DNA of 64,000 nt from Hemibagrus wyckioides (Eukaryota; Chordata; Actinopteri; Siluriformes; Bagridae): assembly GCF_019097595.1 (NCBI RefSeq), contig NC_080714.1, positions 6,449,259 through 6,513,258 on the forward strand. Direction: 5' to 3'. This document shows, in pieces, positions 10,657 to 22,745 of the stretch; position 1 is the first letter of the stretch; each line of letters starts with the position of its first letter. The notes beneath the pieces are model-generated. The model worked only from the letters and a program-made list of their open reading frames with translations, was not told the DNA's origin and did no database searches. Made by a program: the position numbers and the translations under genes.

Positions 10657-11120
10657 GCTTTGTACAGAGCTCTGTTTGTATCCGTGTTAATCAGATACAC
10701 AAAAAAAAAGAAAAAGAAAGAAAGAACTTGGATATCTTCGATACAGGACAATCTGTTAGCGATTAGACAGAGGCAAATTTGTTGTTGTTTTGATTCGGGA
10801 CAACAAATTGAATTCCAAATTTCAAAAAGAAACAGAGCTTTAGCATGGAAGATACCCAAAATGGATTAGTCATGATTTGCATAAACATAAACAGGCCATC
10901 AACATGGAACAGGACTCAATAACATGACTGTATCCGGTTAAGCTGTTAATCTGAATGATGCCTCTAATGCCTCAAAGCTGTCATCAGGATCATGTGACTC
11001 CAAATCCAAACCCAGAACAAGAAGAAAAATACATCAGTGTTTATTCCTGTTTAATTCTGGCTGGATGACGGTGAAGAATGACAAGAAAAGCGAGGCAGAA
11101 TGAAAAGAGTCACGTCTTAC
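9622..11120 (-). other. sorbs3: intron 13 with simple repeats and a degenerate SINE-like piece
   Basis: Holds CAAA (about 9891-9922) and AAAT (about 10009-10068) tandem repeats, a CT run at about 10625-10652, and a degenerate minus-strand SINE-like segment around 10165-10310 recognisable by its GGGATTTG-ACTCACAACC B-box region. A short-isoform promoter could lie here by analogy with mammals, but I see no clear first exon. Confidence 0.7.
10009..10068. repeat. AAAT tetranucleotide repeat
   Basis: Fourteen or so AAAT units in intron 13, following a CAAA array at 9891-9922. Confidence 0.9.
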
Positions 11121-11242
11121 CATTAGCACGTGTGATGCTAGGCGCTTGGTCTTGCTGAACGCCAGCGCAAGGCTTTGTAGGATGGCTTGGTGGGGCAATA
11201 CTTCTTTCTTTCGTCCCGAGGTGCTTTTCTCCAATCAGGTAG
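11121..11242 (-). CDS. sorbs3: sorbs3 exon 13: low-complexity linker
   Basis: The exon (122 nt) encodes YLIGEKHLGTKERSIAPPSH and ends QQDQAPSITRAN, residues 340-379. It enters with one base of Ser339 and leaves in phase 1, joining exon 14 as Asp380. The acceptor TTTTCTCTCAG is strong and the donor is GTAAGACG. No domain recognised; basic and proline-rich linker. Identification rests on splice sites and phase rather than on homology. Confidence 0.8.
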
Positions 11243-11599
11243 CTGAGAGAAAATTTTTGGAGATTAGGCCTCATTATTATAAGTTTTAGGATTTGCAATT
11301 TTTTTTGACATTTTCTTTGTGCCATTTGTAAGTTTCCACTTAAGTGTGAGTGCGCAAACATCTAAAGGTGACAAAATGTCAAATAAATGATGAAGAAACA
11401 CTGGGAAAAGTTTTCCAGTAATGCAGCACAGCTACTGCGGCTGCACCACAGACGCTAACTAATTCTTCCTCTTAATATTGTCTTTAAATTGCCAGTTTTA
11501 TTTGATGTATTTTATTGAGACTGCCCTTTTTTCTACAACCCACAATACTCACATTTAATTAGTCTGTGCGATTTAAAAAAAGAAAAATTAATAAATAAA

Positions 11600-11955
11600 C
11601 ATCCATTCACTGTCTATACCCACTTTATTCCTAATTAGGGTCACAGGGATCTGCTGGAGCCTATCCCAGCACACACTGGGCGAAAGGCAGGGGTACACCC
11701 TGGACAGGTCACCAGTCCATCACAGGGCCACACATATAGACAGACAACCACACACACTTACGGGCAATTTAGAATGACCAATCAACTTAATGTACATGTT
11801 TTTGGACTGTGGGAGGAAACTGGAGTACCCATGCAGGTACGGGGAGAACATGCAAACTCCACACAGAAAGGCCCCTGCCCTGTTCAAACCAGGGATTTGA
11901 ACCCAGGACCTTCTTGCTGTGAGGCAATAGTGCTAACCAGCAAGCCACTGTGCTA
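11600..11955 (-). mobile_element. Rex3-like LINE 3' fragment, longer copy
   Basis: Same family as 2015-2132, extending about 350 bp: CTATACCCACTTTATTCC, GGGCGAAAGGCAGGGGTACACC, GGAGAACATGCAAACTCC and the GTGCTAACCAG-AAGCCACTGTGC end. All of these are standard landmarks of this very common fish repeat. Confidence 0.7.
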
Positions 11956-11958
11956 ACA

Positions 11959-12113
11959 AATAAATAAATAATTAAATTAAATTAAATTAAATTAAATTAA
12001 ATTAAATTAAATTAAATTAAATTAAATTAAATTAAAAATAAAATAAAATAAAATAAAATAAAATAAAATAAAATAAAATAAAATAAAATAAAATAAAATA
12101 AAATAAATAAGGG
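11959..12113. repeat. pentanucleotide arrays AATTA then AAATA
   Basis: About 14 ATTAA-type units are followed by about 17 AAATA-type units, suggesting one array that converted its unit by mutation and slippage. Confidence 0.93.
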
Positions 12114-12396
12114 TTTGACAGCATAATCCATATAAAAAACTGTCTAATTAAACAATTCGAAGCCAATCATTCGAGTCTCCTCATACATAATCTCCTTATA
12201 CGTACATTTTCGCAAACAGTGGAACTCTTGTAGAATAAATACAATAAATTTTCCTTTATTCTTATGAAGACCACCATTTCTTGTAAATGCTCCAGCAAAT
12301 GATTTATGAACAAGTCCGTTTATATCCGGTTTGATTAATGAGGCTCATTGTTTTGAAGACAGTTATGGTCTGAAATAAATCTGTTTGCCAAAAAAG

Positions 12397-12472
12397 ACAC
12401 ACACACACACACACACACTCACACACACACACACTCACACACACACACACACTCACACACACACACACACAT
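12397..12472. repeat. CA repeat, interrupted
   Basis: CA dinucleotides broken by regularly spaced CTCA interruptions. Confidence 0.9.
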
Positions 12473-13235
12473 TTCATACGTAGACATGCCTGTTGTTGCT
12501 GACTCATGAAAAAAATAAAAAATAACAAAATGACACTAATTTGTAAAACAAACACCGAAACTTGTGCACAGAAAGTGCTCCGAGATGAACTTGTACACAG
12601 GATCTCCTCTGCTTAATGATTTCGCCTTAAACAATGGCCTTATCTTTACATAACAAGACACGGAAAGTTGCGTAAGGAAACCCCGTCATCTCCGAAAGCC
12701 GTTTCACAAACGAGAGCAAACTGCTGATCTGATTTTGCTGTCAAAATGGTTAAAGGCAAAAGGTTGAACAAGAACGTCCTTCAGTGTTAATAACATGCTC
12801 CATTGTTCCCCACTACACTCAGGAGCTTCTGCACAGTAGCAGCACTGAAACATGTTACACATAGGCTTTATGTAGTGTTTATTAAGCAGCTTTAATGGGA
12901 GGTTAGAGCATGATTAGACCTAAAACATGTGTTCTGGTTAATGATCTAGACAAGAGGAAGCAGTAAAACTCGGCATGTCCTTCATCTTGTGTGTTTTTTC
13001 CCCCCACTTTATAGTGCTTTAGGGTAGAGTAAGATGTTAGATGAAAAGCAGGCCAGGAAGACAAGTTCATGTTCACATACAGTTACGAAGGTGGAGAGAA
13101 TCTGAAGAATGTGTCTGAGAGAAGGTGAGAGTTTCAGGCATTTACTCCAGACTGTACAGCTGAAGGCAATTCATTCCATGAGCAGCTAAACACTAGAGCC
13201 AACAATCCAATCCACCACATCCTGTCCAATCTAAA

Positions 13236-14990
13236 ACAGGAAAACCAGGAATCTATTGCAGTTCTACCATAGCCTGTCCAATCTATCCATGAGTAAAACA
13301 TTACAGCCAGGAATCTAATCCATTCTCACCATAAACTGTTCAATCTACCACTGGTTAAAATACCTGAGCCAGAAATCCCATCAATTCTCACCATTCCATG
13401 TCCAATCTATCACTGCCTATAATACTACAGCCTGGAATCCAATGCATTCTCACCATACCATGTCTAATTTATCACTGGCTAAAATAGTAGAGTCAGGAAT
13501 CCAATGCATTCTATTGCAATTCTACCATACCATGTCTAATCTACCAATGAATAAAACACTACAGCCAGGAATCCAATCCATTCTCACCATACCCTGTCCA
13601 ATCTCTCACTGGCTAAAATATTAGAGCCAGAAATCCAATGCATTCTCACCATTACTCGCTAAAACTCTAGAGCCGGGAATCCAATCTGTTCTCACCATTC
13701 CATGTCCAAACTATCACTAGCTAAAATATTAGAGCCAGAAATCCAATGAATTCTCACCATACCCTGTCCAATCTACCACTGCCTAAAATACTAGAGTCAG
13801 GAATCTAATGCATTCTATTGCAATTCTTTTATACCCTGTCCAATCTGTCAATGAGTGAAACACTACAGCCAGGAATCCAAGGTGTGCTCACTGTATCATG
13901 TCTAATCTATAACTGGCTAAATACTAGAGCCAGATATCCAATCAATTCTCACCATTCCATGTCCAATCTATCACTGCCTAAAATACTAGAGCCAGAAATC
14001 CAATCAATTCTCACCATTCCATGTCCAATCTATCACTGCCTAAAATACTAGAGCCAGAAATCCAATCAATTCTCACCATTCCATGTCCAATCTATCACTG
14101 CCTAAAATACTAGAGCCAGAAATCCAATCAATTCTCACCATTCCATGTCCAACCTATCACTGCCTAAAATACTAGAGCCAGAAATCCAATCAATTCTCAC
14201 CATTCCATGTCCAATCTATCACTGCCTAAAATACTAGAGCCAGAAATCCAATCAATTCTCACCATTCCATGTCCAATCTATCACTGCCTAAAATACTAGA
14301 GCCAGAAATCCAATCAATTCTCACCATTCCATGTCCAACCTATCACTGCCTAAAATACTAGAGCCTGGAATCCAATCAATTCTCACCATTCCATGTCCAA
14401 TCTATCACTGCCTAAAATACTAGAGCCAGAAATCCAATCAATTCTCACCATTCCATGTCCAACCTATCACTGCCTAAAATACTAGAGCCAGGAATCCAAT
14501 CCATTCTCACCATTCCATGTCCAATCTATCACTGCCTAAAATACTAGAGCCAGAAATCCAATCAATTCTCACCATTCCATGTCCAACCTATCACTGCCTA
14601 AAATACTAGAGCCAGGAATCCAATCCATTCTCACCATTCCATGTCCAATCTATCACTGCCTAAAATACTAGAGCCAGAAATCCAATCAATTCTCACCATT
14701 CCATGTCCAACCTATCACTGCCTAAAATACTAGAGCCAGAAATCCAATCAATTCTCACCATTCCATGTCCAACCTATCACTGCCTAAAATACTAGAGCCA
14801 GAAATCCAATCCATTCTCACCATTCCATGTCCAATCTATCACTGCCTAAAATACTAGAGCCTGGAATCCAATCCATTCTCACCATACCCTGTCCAATCTA
14901 TCACCGGCTAAAATACTAGAGTCAGGAATTCAATGAATTCTCACCATACCATGTCTAATCCATCAGTGGCTAAAACACTACAGTCAGGAA
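13236..14990. repeat. 62-bp satellite array
   Basis: About 28 copies of a 62-bp unit containing CTCACCATTCCATGTCCAAT and CTATCACTGCCTAAAATACT. The core (about 13930-14890) is nearly homogeneous, while both edges are diverged. Between about 14400 and 14700 two unit variants alternate, giving a 124-bp dimer. Confidence 0.95.
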
Positions 14991-15849
14991 TGCAATGCTC
15001 TTGCTGGAATGCACAATATCTAATTCTTATATATCAGGAGACCAATCCCGTGTTGTCCACCTCCATCCAATCTTATCCTCTCTAGTCCAATTCTATCTTG
15101 TCCAATTCTGTACAGTCTAATGATATCTACTCCTATGCTGTCCAATCTGACCATTTATAGGCTAGTCATTTTATAGGCTAGTCCTTTCCTGTCATTGAAT
15201 TATGCCCAATGAAATACTATTCTCTTTCTGTCCAATCTAATACTAGATATACTGTCTCTATACTATGTCTTTCAACCATTTTTCAAACCAGTCCTCTTGC
15301 ATACAATCCTGTATCACACCTGATCCTGTGAGACTGATTTATTAGATCCTATCCTACTTGGTCATATCCAATACTAGCCAATTCAATCTGATATCAGTCA
15401 CTTCAGCCATACTGTTTCAAATACAATACAGCACTGTCTGGTTCTCTGCCATTTGTCTAATCTTATCCTGTCTAATCCTATCCTATCAGTGACCCCTATC
15501 TGGCACAGGCATTTGTATTGGGTGCCATCTCCAAGGGGGAGACATTTTGCAGAGCCTAAAATAATCTGCTGAATACATACCTGTACCGAGCGCACACATG
15601 ATCCAGTGTTGCTAACCTTTAACATAGAAGGGAGGATACACTAGCCGTACGTGTTTCTGACAGGACACTCAAATGGAATGGATTTGCACATGCAGATGTA
15701 TTCAAACCAGACGTCACGACCAGATGTCACGTGAGCATTCCAGCCACTTTTATTTCTTCTTCTTTTTAACATAACACAGGCCAGGGTATATATATATAGG
15801 ATTATCACCTAAAGTACCAAAGGTTTTTTAGGTGATAAGGCATTAATCC

Positions 15850-16960
15850 TATCCTATGATCCTATGCAATCATGTCCAGTCCAATCCAATCAACCCATTC
15901 TACCCGCTTCTCTTTAATCCTACCCTAATCAATACCATCCTATTCTACTCAATCCTGTCCAATCATATCTTGTCCAAGTCTTCTCTATTCATCCCATACA
16001 ATACTATCCCTCCAAATCATGTCCTTCATATCTAATCCTCTCTACATCGTCCAATCCTATTTTACCCAATCCTGTCCAATCATGTCTAGTCTTATCCAAT
16101 CCTACACATTCCTGTCTCAATTTATCCAACCCAATCCTGTCCAATCATATCTCATCTCGTCTAATCTTACTCTATCCATTCTGTTCATTCCTAACCTATC
16201 CAATCCTGTCCAATCATATCTAATCTTGCCCAAGCCTACTCTATCCATTCCATCCAAAATTCTGTCCATCATATCTAATCCTCTCTACAGCTACTCTACC
16301 CATTCTGTCCAATCCTATTTTACCTGATCCTGTCCAATCATATCTAATCATATCCAATCCTACACAATTGTACCATCATATCTAATCTTGCCCAAGCCGA
16401 CTTGATCTGTTCCATCCAATACTATCCCTCCAAATTCTGTCCATCATATCTAATTCTCTCTACAGCTACTCTATCCATTCTGTCCAATCCTATTTTACCC
16501 AATCCTGTCCAATCATATCTAATCATATCCAATCCTACACAATTGTACCCAGTTTATCCAAACCAATCCTGTCCAATCATTTCTAGTCATTTCCAATTCT
16601 ACCCATTCCTGTCTCAGTTTATCCAACCCAATAATCCTTTCCAATCCTATCTCATCTTGTCTAATCTTACTGTATCCATTCTGTCCATTCCTAACCTATC
16701 CAATCCTGTCCAATCATGTCTAATCTGGTATAATCATACACACTCTACACACTCTGTTAAATCCTATCCTATACCCAATCCTTTCAAATCAAATATAATC
16801 CTGTCCTTTATCTATACATTTTGTGCAAAGCGACCCTATCTAGCCCTGTCCAATCATATAATTGCACTAATTCTGTCAAATCCTACTCAACCCATACTGT
16901 CCAATCAAATCCTACCCAATCCTGTCCAATCTTATATCCTGGCCTGTTCTGATCTTGAAT
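15850..16960. repeat. degenerate CCAATCCT-rich minisatellite
   Basis: Short degenerate units such as TCCAATCCTGTCCAATCATATC fill 1.1 kb. A longer block around 16225-16385 recurs at about 16420-16560, indicating a secondary period near 200 bp. Open frames at 16019-16327 and 16402-16998 are translations of the repeat. Confidence 0.85.
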
Positions 16961-17444
16961 GTACTGCATACTATGTGTTATTTTACAAACCACTGTAAAG
17001 CATTAAAAATAAGCCTAAGTCTGTTTCCTCACACACACACACAGTCACATGGGAGGTGTGAACACATAAATAGTGTGTTTAACTGTTTCATGTGAAAATA
17101 TTAGCTTGATTACAATATGTAAATAAACTAAATTCATACACAAACACACCCACAAATACGCACACACACAAACACCTTAGCAGGGGTTCTGGTATTTGGG
17201 CTGCAAGCCAGAACCCGTCAATAATTAACCAATGGTGGCAGGAGACTGTCACACTCTCTGAATCATTAGGATCGAGAAAGAACTAGATAAAGCAGATAAA
17301 CTCTATGAAGATCCAAAGCATGTGCTATACACTGCCTAGAAAGCAATTATTAACTATAAACAGGAAATTCAGATTGCTTGACTGCCCGGAGGCAGCACAT
17401 AATTGGAAAAAGAAGATAAAAGCCACAACTAAAAACATATGCAA

Positions 17445-17449
<5 letters not shown>

Positions 17450-17492
<43 letters not shown>
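17450..17492. repeat. GA dinucleotide repeat
   Basis: About 20 GA units in intron 12, some 120 bp downstream of exon 12 on the transcript strand. Confidence 0.93.
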
Positions 17493-17500
<8 letters not shown>

Positions 17501-17594
17501 GGGTAAACAAAACATATAACACATATGCAAGAAATATAGACTATTATGGCAATATTCTTAATTCCACAGAGTGTACATGCCAGAAGTAAACTTA

Positions 17595-17613
17595 GTCACA
17601 CACACACACACAC
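17595..17613 (-). repeat. GT repeat containing the exon 12 splice donor
   Basis: On the transcript strand the intron begins GTGTGTGTGTGTGTGTGTG, so the 5' splice site is part of the microsatellite. Confidence 0.9.
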
Positions 17614-17669
17614 CTGTAGTCTGGTCCTTTCCCAGATGTCGCGGCTCCTTTAGTGTTGTTCTTTTCACC
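17614..17669 (-). CDS. sorbs3: sorbs3 exon 12: linker, donor embedded in a GT repeat
   Basis: A 56-nt exon reading GEKNNTKGAATSGKGPDYS, residues 321-339 with the last codon split. Acceptor CTGTTCACAG. The donor CAG|GTGTGTGTG is itself the start of a perfect GT repeat, which is unusual. Phase 0 in, phase 2 out, matching both neighbours. No homology recognised; support comes from splice sites and frame. Confidence 0.78.
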
Positions 17670-17715
17670 CTGTGAACAGAAGACTACAGTAAGTCCAGCC
17701 CATTTAGCTACTCAC

Positions 17716-17720
<5 letters not shown>

Positions 17721-17758
<38 letters not shown>
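17721..17758. repeat. CA dinucleotide repeat
   Basis: About 18 CA units in intron 11, roughly 50 bp from exon 12. Confidence 0.93.
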
Positions 17759-18795
17759 GAATGCAGAGTGGGAAGACAGAGGCAGCATGATTGTACCCGC
17801 CCAAGAGGCTCCCCTGGGTCCTACACACTGCACATTCAGTTCATGTTTTCTCTACAGATACAAACATAAATATAAGGTGCATTATTATTATTTTTTTATA
17901 GTAGAAAGATCCATAAAGGTTCATAACGCATCTGGTTGAGACAAGATAACAATCAGCACAGGGTTCGTGTGGGACATAGCAAAAAAATCCGCCTGGATTT
18001 CGAGTGAGCAGTCAGATATGAAACTCATGGGTCAAAGATCATGTTCAGTTACATGCAATGCTTTTATTCATTTATCCTGAGTAACAGTGAGTGGGGTTTT
18101 TTTTTTTTTTTTTCTAAATAAAAATGGTCTCTTCTATAGTAGACACCAGTTATGAACTTGAGGGATGAAGCTAAGGTTAACTCTCAGAGCCAGAATTTAC
18201 ACAACAATCTGAACAACTCTTTCTGGGGGAAAAAATGTTTATGTCTGCATTGGGTTTGGAATCTTGATAGATGATGAAATCACAATGTTCTCACTGCAAA
18301 ACTTCCACCGATATTGCATTGCGTTGTGGTTATTTTAATGAGATCCGCCTATAAATTAATATAAAGAGGCTACAAGTTAGTTCGGAATGACGTATAAAAA
18401 ACATATAAATATATAAAGACGTTACAGCATGGAATAACCATTATCCGGTGTCACCTAAGAAGATATAGCTTTTTACTTTACTTTTTTTTCTACTTTACAC
18501 AGTTTATGGCCAAGTCTTTGGCATCCTGTGGCCACATATTTTGGAATATGCTAGCAAAGCAATCCATCAGCTTTACGTTTAAAGCCCAGGAGAAATAATC
18601 TAAGTGTTGTTGGTCCTTCCACTAGAATTTCTCCGTGTTTGTGAGGTAAAGTGTATAAGCATCAATCTACCTTCTACGCTAAGTTTACTCTTGCTGCTAT
18701 ATGCACTACAACACACTTTGTATACACTACAGCCCATTTTCTAAGTGTGTACAATGTGCAATATGTCTCTAAAAGACCTATACTATTTATCTTAA

Positions 18796-19346
18796 TATGC
18801 AATGATCAGGCATAACATCACGACCACCTGCGTAATATTGTGTCGGTCCCCTTTTTGCTGCCAAAACAGCAAACCCTGACCCGTCCTGCACTGTGTATTC
18901 TGACACCTTTCTATCAGAACCAGGATTAACTTCTTCAGCAATTTGAGTAACAGTAGCTCGTCTGTTGGATCCGATCACACGGGCCAGCCTTCGCTCCCCA
19001 CATGCATCAGTGAGCTTTGTCCACCCTTGACCCTGTCGCCGGTTCACCACTGTTCCTTCTTTGGACCACTTTTGATAGATACTGACCACTGCAGACCGGG
19101 AACACCCCACAAGAGCTGCAGTTTTGGAGATGCTCTGATCCAGTCACCTAGCCATCACAACTTGTCAAACTCACTCAAATCCTTACACTTGTCCATTTTT
19201 CCTGCTTCTAACACATCAACTTTGAGGACAAAATGTTCACTTGCTGCCTAATATATCCCACCCACTAACAGGGGCCATGATGAGGAGATCATCAGTGTTA
19301 TTCACTTCACCTGTCTGTGGTCATAATATTATGCCTGATCAGTGTA
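18796..19346 (-). mobile_element. Tc1-derived MITE, complete copy B
   Basis: Both terminal inverted repeats are present: ATGATCAGGCATAACATCA at the left and TGTGGTCATAATATTATGCC at the right, within TA dinucleotides. The 551-bp interior encodes on the minus strand only the N-terminal helix-turn-helix part of a Tc1 transposase ([20 protein letters not shown], then NRRQGQGW and RRLARVIGSNRRATVTQIAE). The catalytic DDE half is deleted. Confidence 0.92.
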
Positions 19347-20164
19347 CATTTCAACAATCAGGACATTACACTGTGGATATATTTATAATATATTCTGTTT
19401 ATTCTTTATTTTTAACTTCTTAATTTAAATTCCTTTCAGGAGTTTTAGGTAGCTTGTCTTTTTTATTAAAGAATTTGCACCTAAGATGTCCATTTTTCTT
19501 CCTTTAATATGTATCATTTACTGAGTTAACACTGTGCCTAGAACCAAACGTAACTAAAAAGCAACAAAAGTAGCATCTGAGACATTAACGTTTTACTCCA
19601 GGACAGATGATCTTGCTGCTGTAGTGAGTTTTGTTGGTCTTTAGCAGTGCATTATTGCACGAAATACAAAGAAAAATGCCAGTATGTTGTCAGGGAAACT
19701 GTAGCAGGGGATAAACTGCTAATAAAGCAAAATGACCCGAGTTTGTAACAGTGCGCAGTGTGAGACGAGACGTTTATAGTCTGGAAATTAAAGACTGGGG
19801 TTTCAGGCTGAATATAGAAACGCAACAGAGCAGTACTTGCCGTCTGAACCGAATTGTGTATTCTGATCTAATGTAAAGTCTTCGCAGCATTAAGCTCGGA
19901 GAAGTATATAGATGTAAATATAATTATAGACAGGATAACAGTCTATTAAAAACCTGGGTCACAAAAGCAATTACTTATAATTATTATTATTATCTTTATG
20001 TACTATGGTACAGGGAGTATTTGGGATACTACAAGTAATCCTAGGACTATTAATAAAAGCAGCTCTATCCAGGAAGTGAACTAACTTTCTAAATCAGGCT
20101 AGATATTAAAGAGGTGAAAAAGAGGTTCTGGAGGATGAGAGTGTGTTGAGCGGAGGGTCAGTAC

Positions 20165-20281
20165 CTCACCCCTGCCTTGCCGTTGTGGCTTCTGCTGCTT
20201 CAGAGACAGCTTCCTCTCCAGGCCACGGATATCTGAGTCCAGCTCCGCCTCGAAGCGGTTGAGCTCCGATACTAGAGTGGC
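20165..20281 (-). CDS. sorbs3: sorbs3 exon 11: charged helical segment
   Basis: This 117-nt, phase 0-0 exon encodes ATLVSELNRFEAELDSDIRG then LERKLSLKQQKPQRQGRGE. The pattern of acidic and basic residues with spaced Leu/Phe/Ile suggests an amphipathic helix or short coiled coil. It corresponds to the ELSAELDKDLRAIETRL-like region of mammalian vinexin as I remember it. The in-frame donor is GTACTG; the nearby GTGAGG would create a stop. Confidence 0.88.
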
Positions 20282-20433
20282 CTGAAGAAACAAAGCGCAC
20301 ATAGAGTACAGAGTAACAAATTAAAGCATGACAGAAGAACACTGAGAGGTTAAGGTCACTGAAAAGCAAGAGCTGTTTTTATATCTATCTATAGCTTTAG
20401 TTTATTTGCACCGAAGATGCTATTCATACTCAC

Positions 20434-20493
20434 TTCTATGGAGGGGGAGTGAGCTCTCTCAGGAGGGTGGTGCACTGGCGGTTTCCTTGGTGA
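20434..20493 (-). CDS. sorbs3: sorbs3 exon 10: proline-rich linker
   Basis: A 60-nt, phase 0-0 exon reading SPRKPPVHHPPERAHSPSIE, with candidate SH3-ligand-like proline clusters. Acceptor TTCTCCACAG, donor GTGAGTATG. Intron 10 is 152 bp. Being symmetric it could be skipped without a frameshift. Confidence 0.87.
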
Positions 20494-20571
20494 CTGTGGA
20501 GAAGAAAAAAGGAAAATGTTACTGGATATAGAGAATGGAGAAGTGCAGGTGAGGGCTATGTTAAAGACTAA

Positions 20572-20612
20572 TCAATAATATCAATCAATAATATCAATCA
20601 ATAATATCAATC
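20572..20612. repeat. 13-bp unit AATCAATAATATC, three copies
   Basis: Three perfect copies in intron 9. Confidence 0.9.
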
Positions 20613-22611
20613 TATATCTTGCAAATGTTCAAATACTTTTGCAGGACATTGATTCATATTAAGACACTAACTAATACTTGAACCACCAAAATCCAGCTGC
20701 GTATCCTCTAAAATATGACTCTGTCACGACTTTGCACATCTGGATCCTGATGTTTTTTTCCCATTCAAATTCAATTCAGTTCCACGGGTTGTAAAACTGA
20801 AGAAATCTAAATGAGGAACAGTCGAATAGTCAGGGGCTTGAGTAGGTTAGGGGGTGTTAGGTTGAATGTTTATGCATGAAATGATATATTATTTGTCAAC
20901 TTATGCAGTTTTAATGCATTCTGTTGGAATCTATTATTGAAGAAAGTAAACAAAATTAAAAACCCACGTTTTCCTAATTGCTTATTAATAACAACATTCA
21001 CTGCATTTAAAGATTCTGTAGATTCCTGAGTACAGACTGTTTGGTCCAGCGTCCTTTTAAAGTGTGTAATTCAAGAAATTTTCAGTATTTAGAGCCTGAT
21101 AATCGGACGCAATAATGTTTCTAAGATATCCGTCTACAAAGTCGAACCGTAAACGTGTTTATAAGTGTGACACGTTTGCAATTTCCAATAAACTCATTAA
21201 GACTCCAGGCATACAAGTTCAAACGAGTGAAACTCCATTCGCACCTCATTTGCAGTAAACGCCCAACAGCTTTCCCTAATCAGACCTTAAACGCAACATT
21301 TAACATTACATTTCAACAATTAAACGTCTGGTAGAATCCACAGCATGCCACAAAAACCCTACTTTACTTTCACCACCAACACACTGTTGGTTTTTTTTTT
21401 TTTTTTTAAATACCTCGGCATGACGAGAGCCTTTCGGAGCCAACAGGAGCCATCCTCGCAATCAGATCAACTCATGAAGACGACTCCGTCTTAAAGAGGC
21501 GTCTCGGAGTCGGAATGAGTCTCGGGGAGGAGCAGCCTGAACTGGTGTCTGAGCAAACTAATGGCTGAGCTCGCCGAATGCTGTTGGATCAGACAGGCGG
21601 ATAACTCGGATAACAGGCCTAATCGTGATCACAAGACAGCTCTGTCTGGCAGTGGGAGAGAACAATGAGTCCATTTCTTCCTACCTCTGGAGCGTGACCT
21701 GATTAACGAGAAAACTGTAACGAGTCGCACACAATGCAACAAACGCACTCAGCCCTTAATGGCTGCTACATCTCGCCCTCTTTCCCTCGCCCCATTGACA
21801 TTTTCTTGTGGTTTGATTCAACATGAAAGAAAAAAGAAAGCCACTTCTCTCCGTTCGGGCAGGACGATGAGCACGGAAGCACGGTTCTTAAGACGGTTCA
21901 AGGTTCCTTTGAGAACTATTTCCTAAAGCCCTTAAGCTTTGTAAACAAAACAGTAAAAGCTCTGAATAAAAAAGGGAGACCTGCCAATTCTTTAAACTGG
22001 AAGGAGTTTAATCACATTCACAAGACAGCAAGAACTAGTACGCATCAACAGGCCAAAGCAGCTCTGATGCATTTTTGTTAGCGTGCCAACGTGCAATGGG
22101 AATAATATGGAAACAATTCTCAGGAAGATCAAAATAAAAAAGTCTGAGACAGCTTTGAGTCTAATCTATGAATCTTTCCCTAAACCCACAGCATTTTCAA
22201 TTTACACCCTTGATATGAAAAGCCTGGAATATGATCTCGACATATTTCTTATTACTGATACACTTTTCCCCAAGGGTATACATAAAGTTTGTACACCCTA
22301 AAAGGACAAAACCAGGCCCTATTTGGACGGGACTAAGTTTACACAGGGACCTGTGCTCATGGATTTATTATTAGAGTTACTCTAGGATTTAATCCCATCT
22401 GAATGGACATACAGTACTGGTCAAGATTCCATTATATCAGTACTGAAAGAGATTTTGAATTTTTTTCAATATAAATACAATCTAATCGACCTCCCCCCTC
22501 CTCTAGATTGTACTGCCATTTACTGTTTACTGATCAGATCTGTTGTGTATTTTATTCCAGCAGAATTTTTCAAATTGACTGAACATATTCTTTGTGCTGT
22601 TTCTTTTGACT

Positions 22612-22613
<2 letters not shown>

Positions 22614-22648
<35 letters not shown>

Positions 22649-22745
22649 CAACAACAACAACAACAACAATAATAATAATAATTATTATTATTATTATTAT
22701 TGTTGTTGTTTTTTTTATTATTATATTATATATTATTATTTTTAT
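22614..22745. repeat. AAT/AAC/ATT/GTT trinucleotide block with inverted symmetry
   Basis: AAT units pass into AAC units, back to AAT, then to ATT and GTT, so the right half is roughly the reverse complement of the left and could form a hairpin. It produces an Asn/Tyr-run open frame that is not a gene. Confidence 0.9.

Larger units (their letters stand above)
11243..17613 (-). other. sorbs3: intron 12 with LINE fragment and two satellite arrays
   Basis: Contains the Rex3-like fragment (11600-11955), pentanucleotide arrays (11959-12113), a CA repeat (about 12397-12470), the 62-bp satellite (13236-14990), a CCAATCCT-rich array (15850-16960) and a GA repeat (17450-17492). Between them I see only unique AT-rich sequence and no exon. 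Confidence 0.8.
17670..20164 (-). other. sorbs3: intron 11 with a Tc1-derived MITE
   Basis: Holds a CA repeat (about 17721-17758), a T-run (18098-18114) and a complete Tc1-derived MITE (18796-19346). The rest is unremarkable AT-rich sequence. Confidence 0.8.

Noticed and set aside
13236..14990. CRISPR-like array of regular repeats
   Set aside because: Units are head-to-tail without unique spacers; this is a tandem satellite in a fish intron.
16019..16998. Open frames of 102 and 198 codons, Ser/Asn/Pro-rich
   Set aside because: They follow the CCAATCCT-type minisatellite and have no homology.
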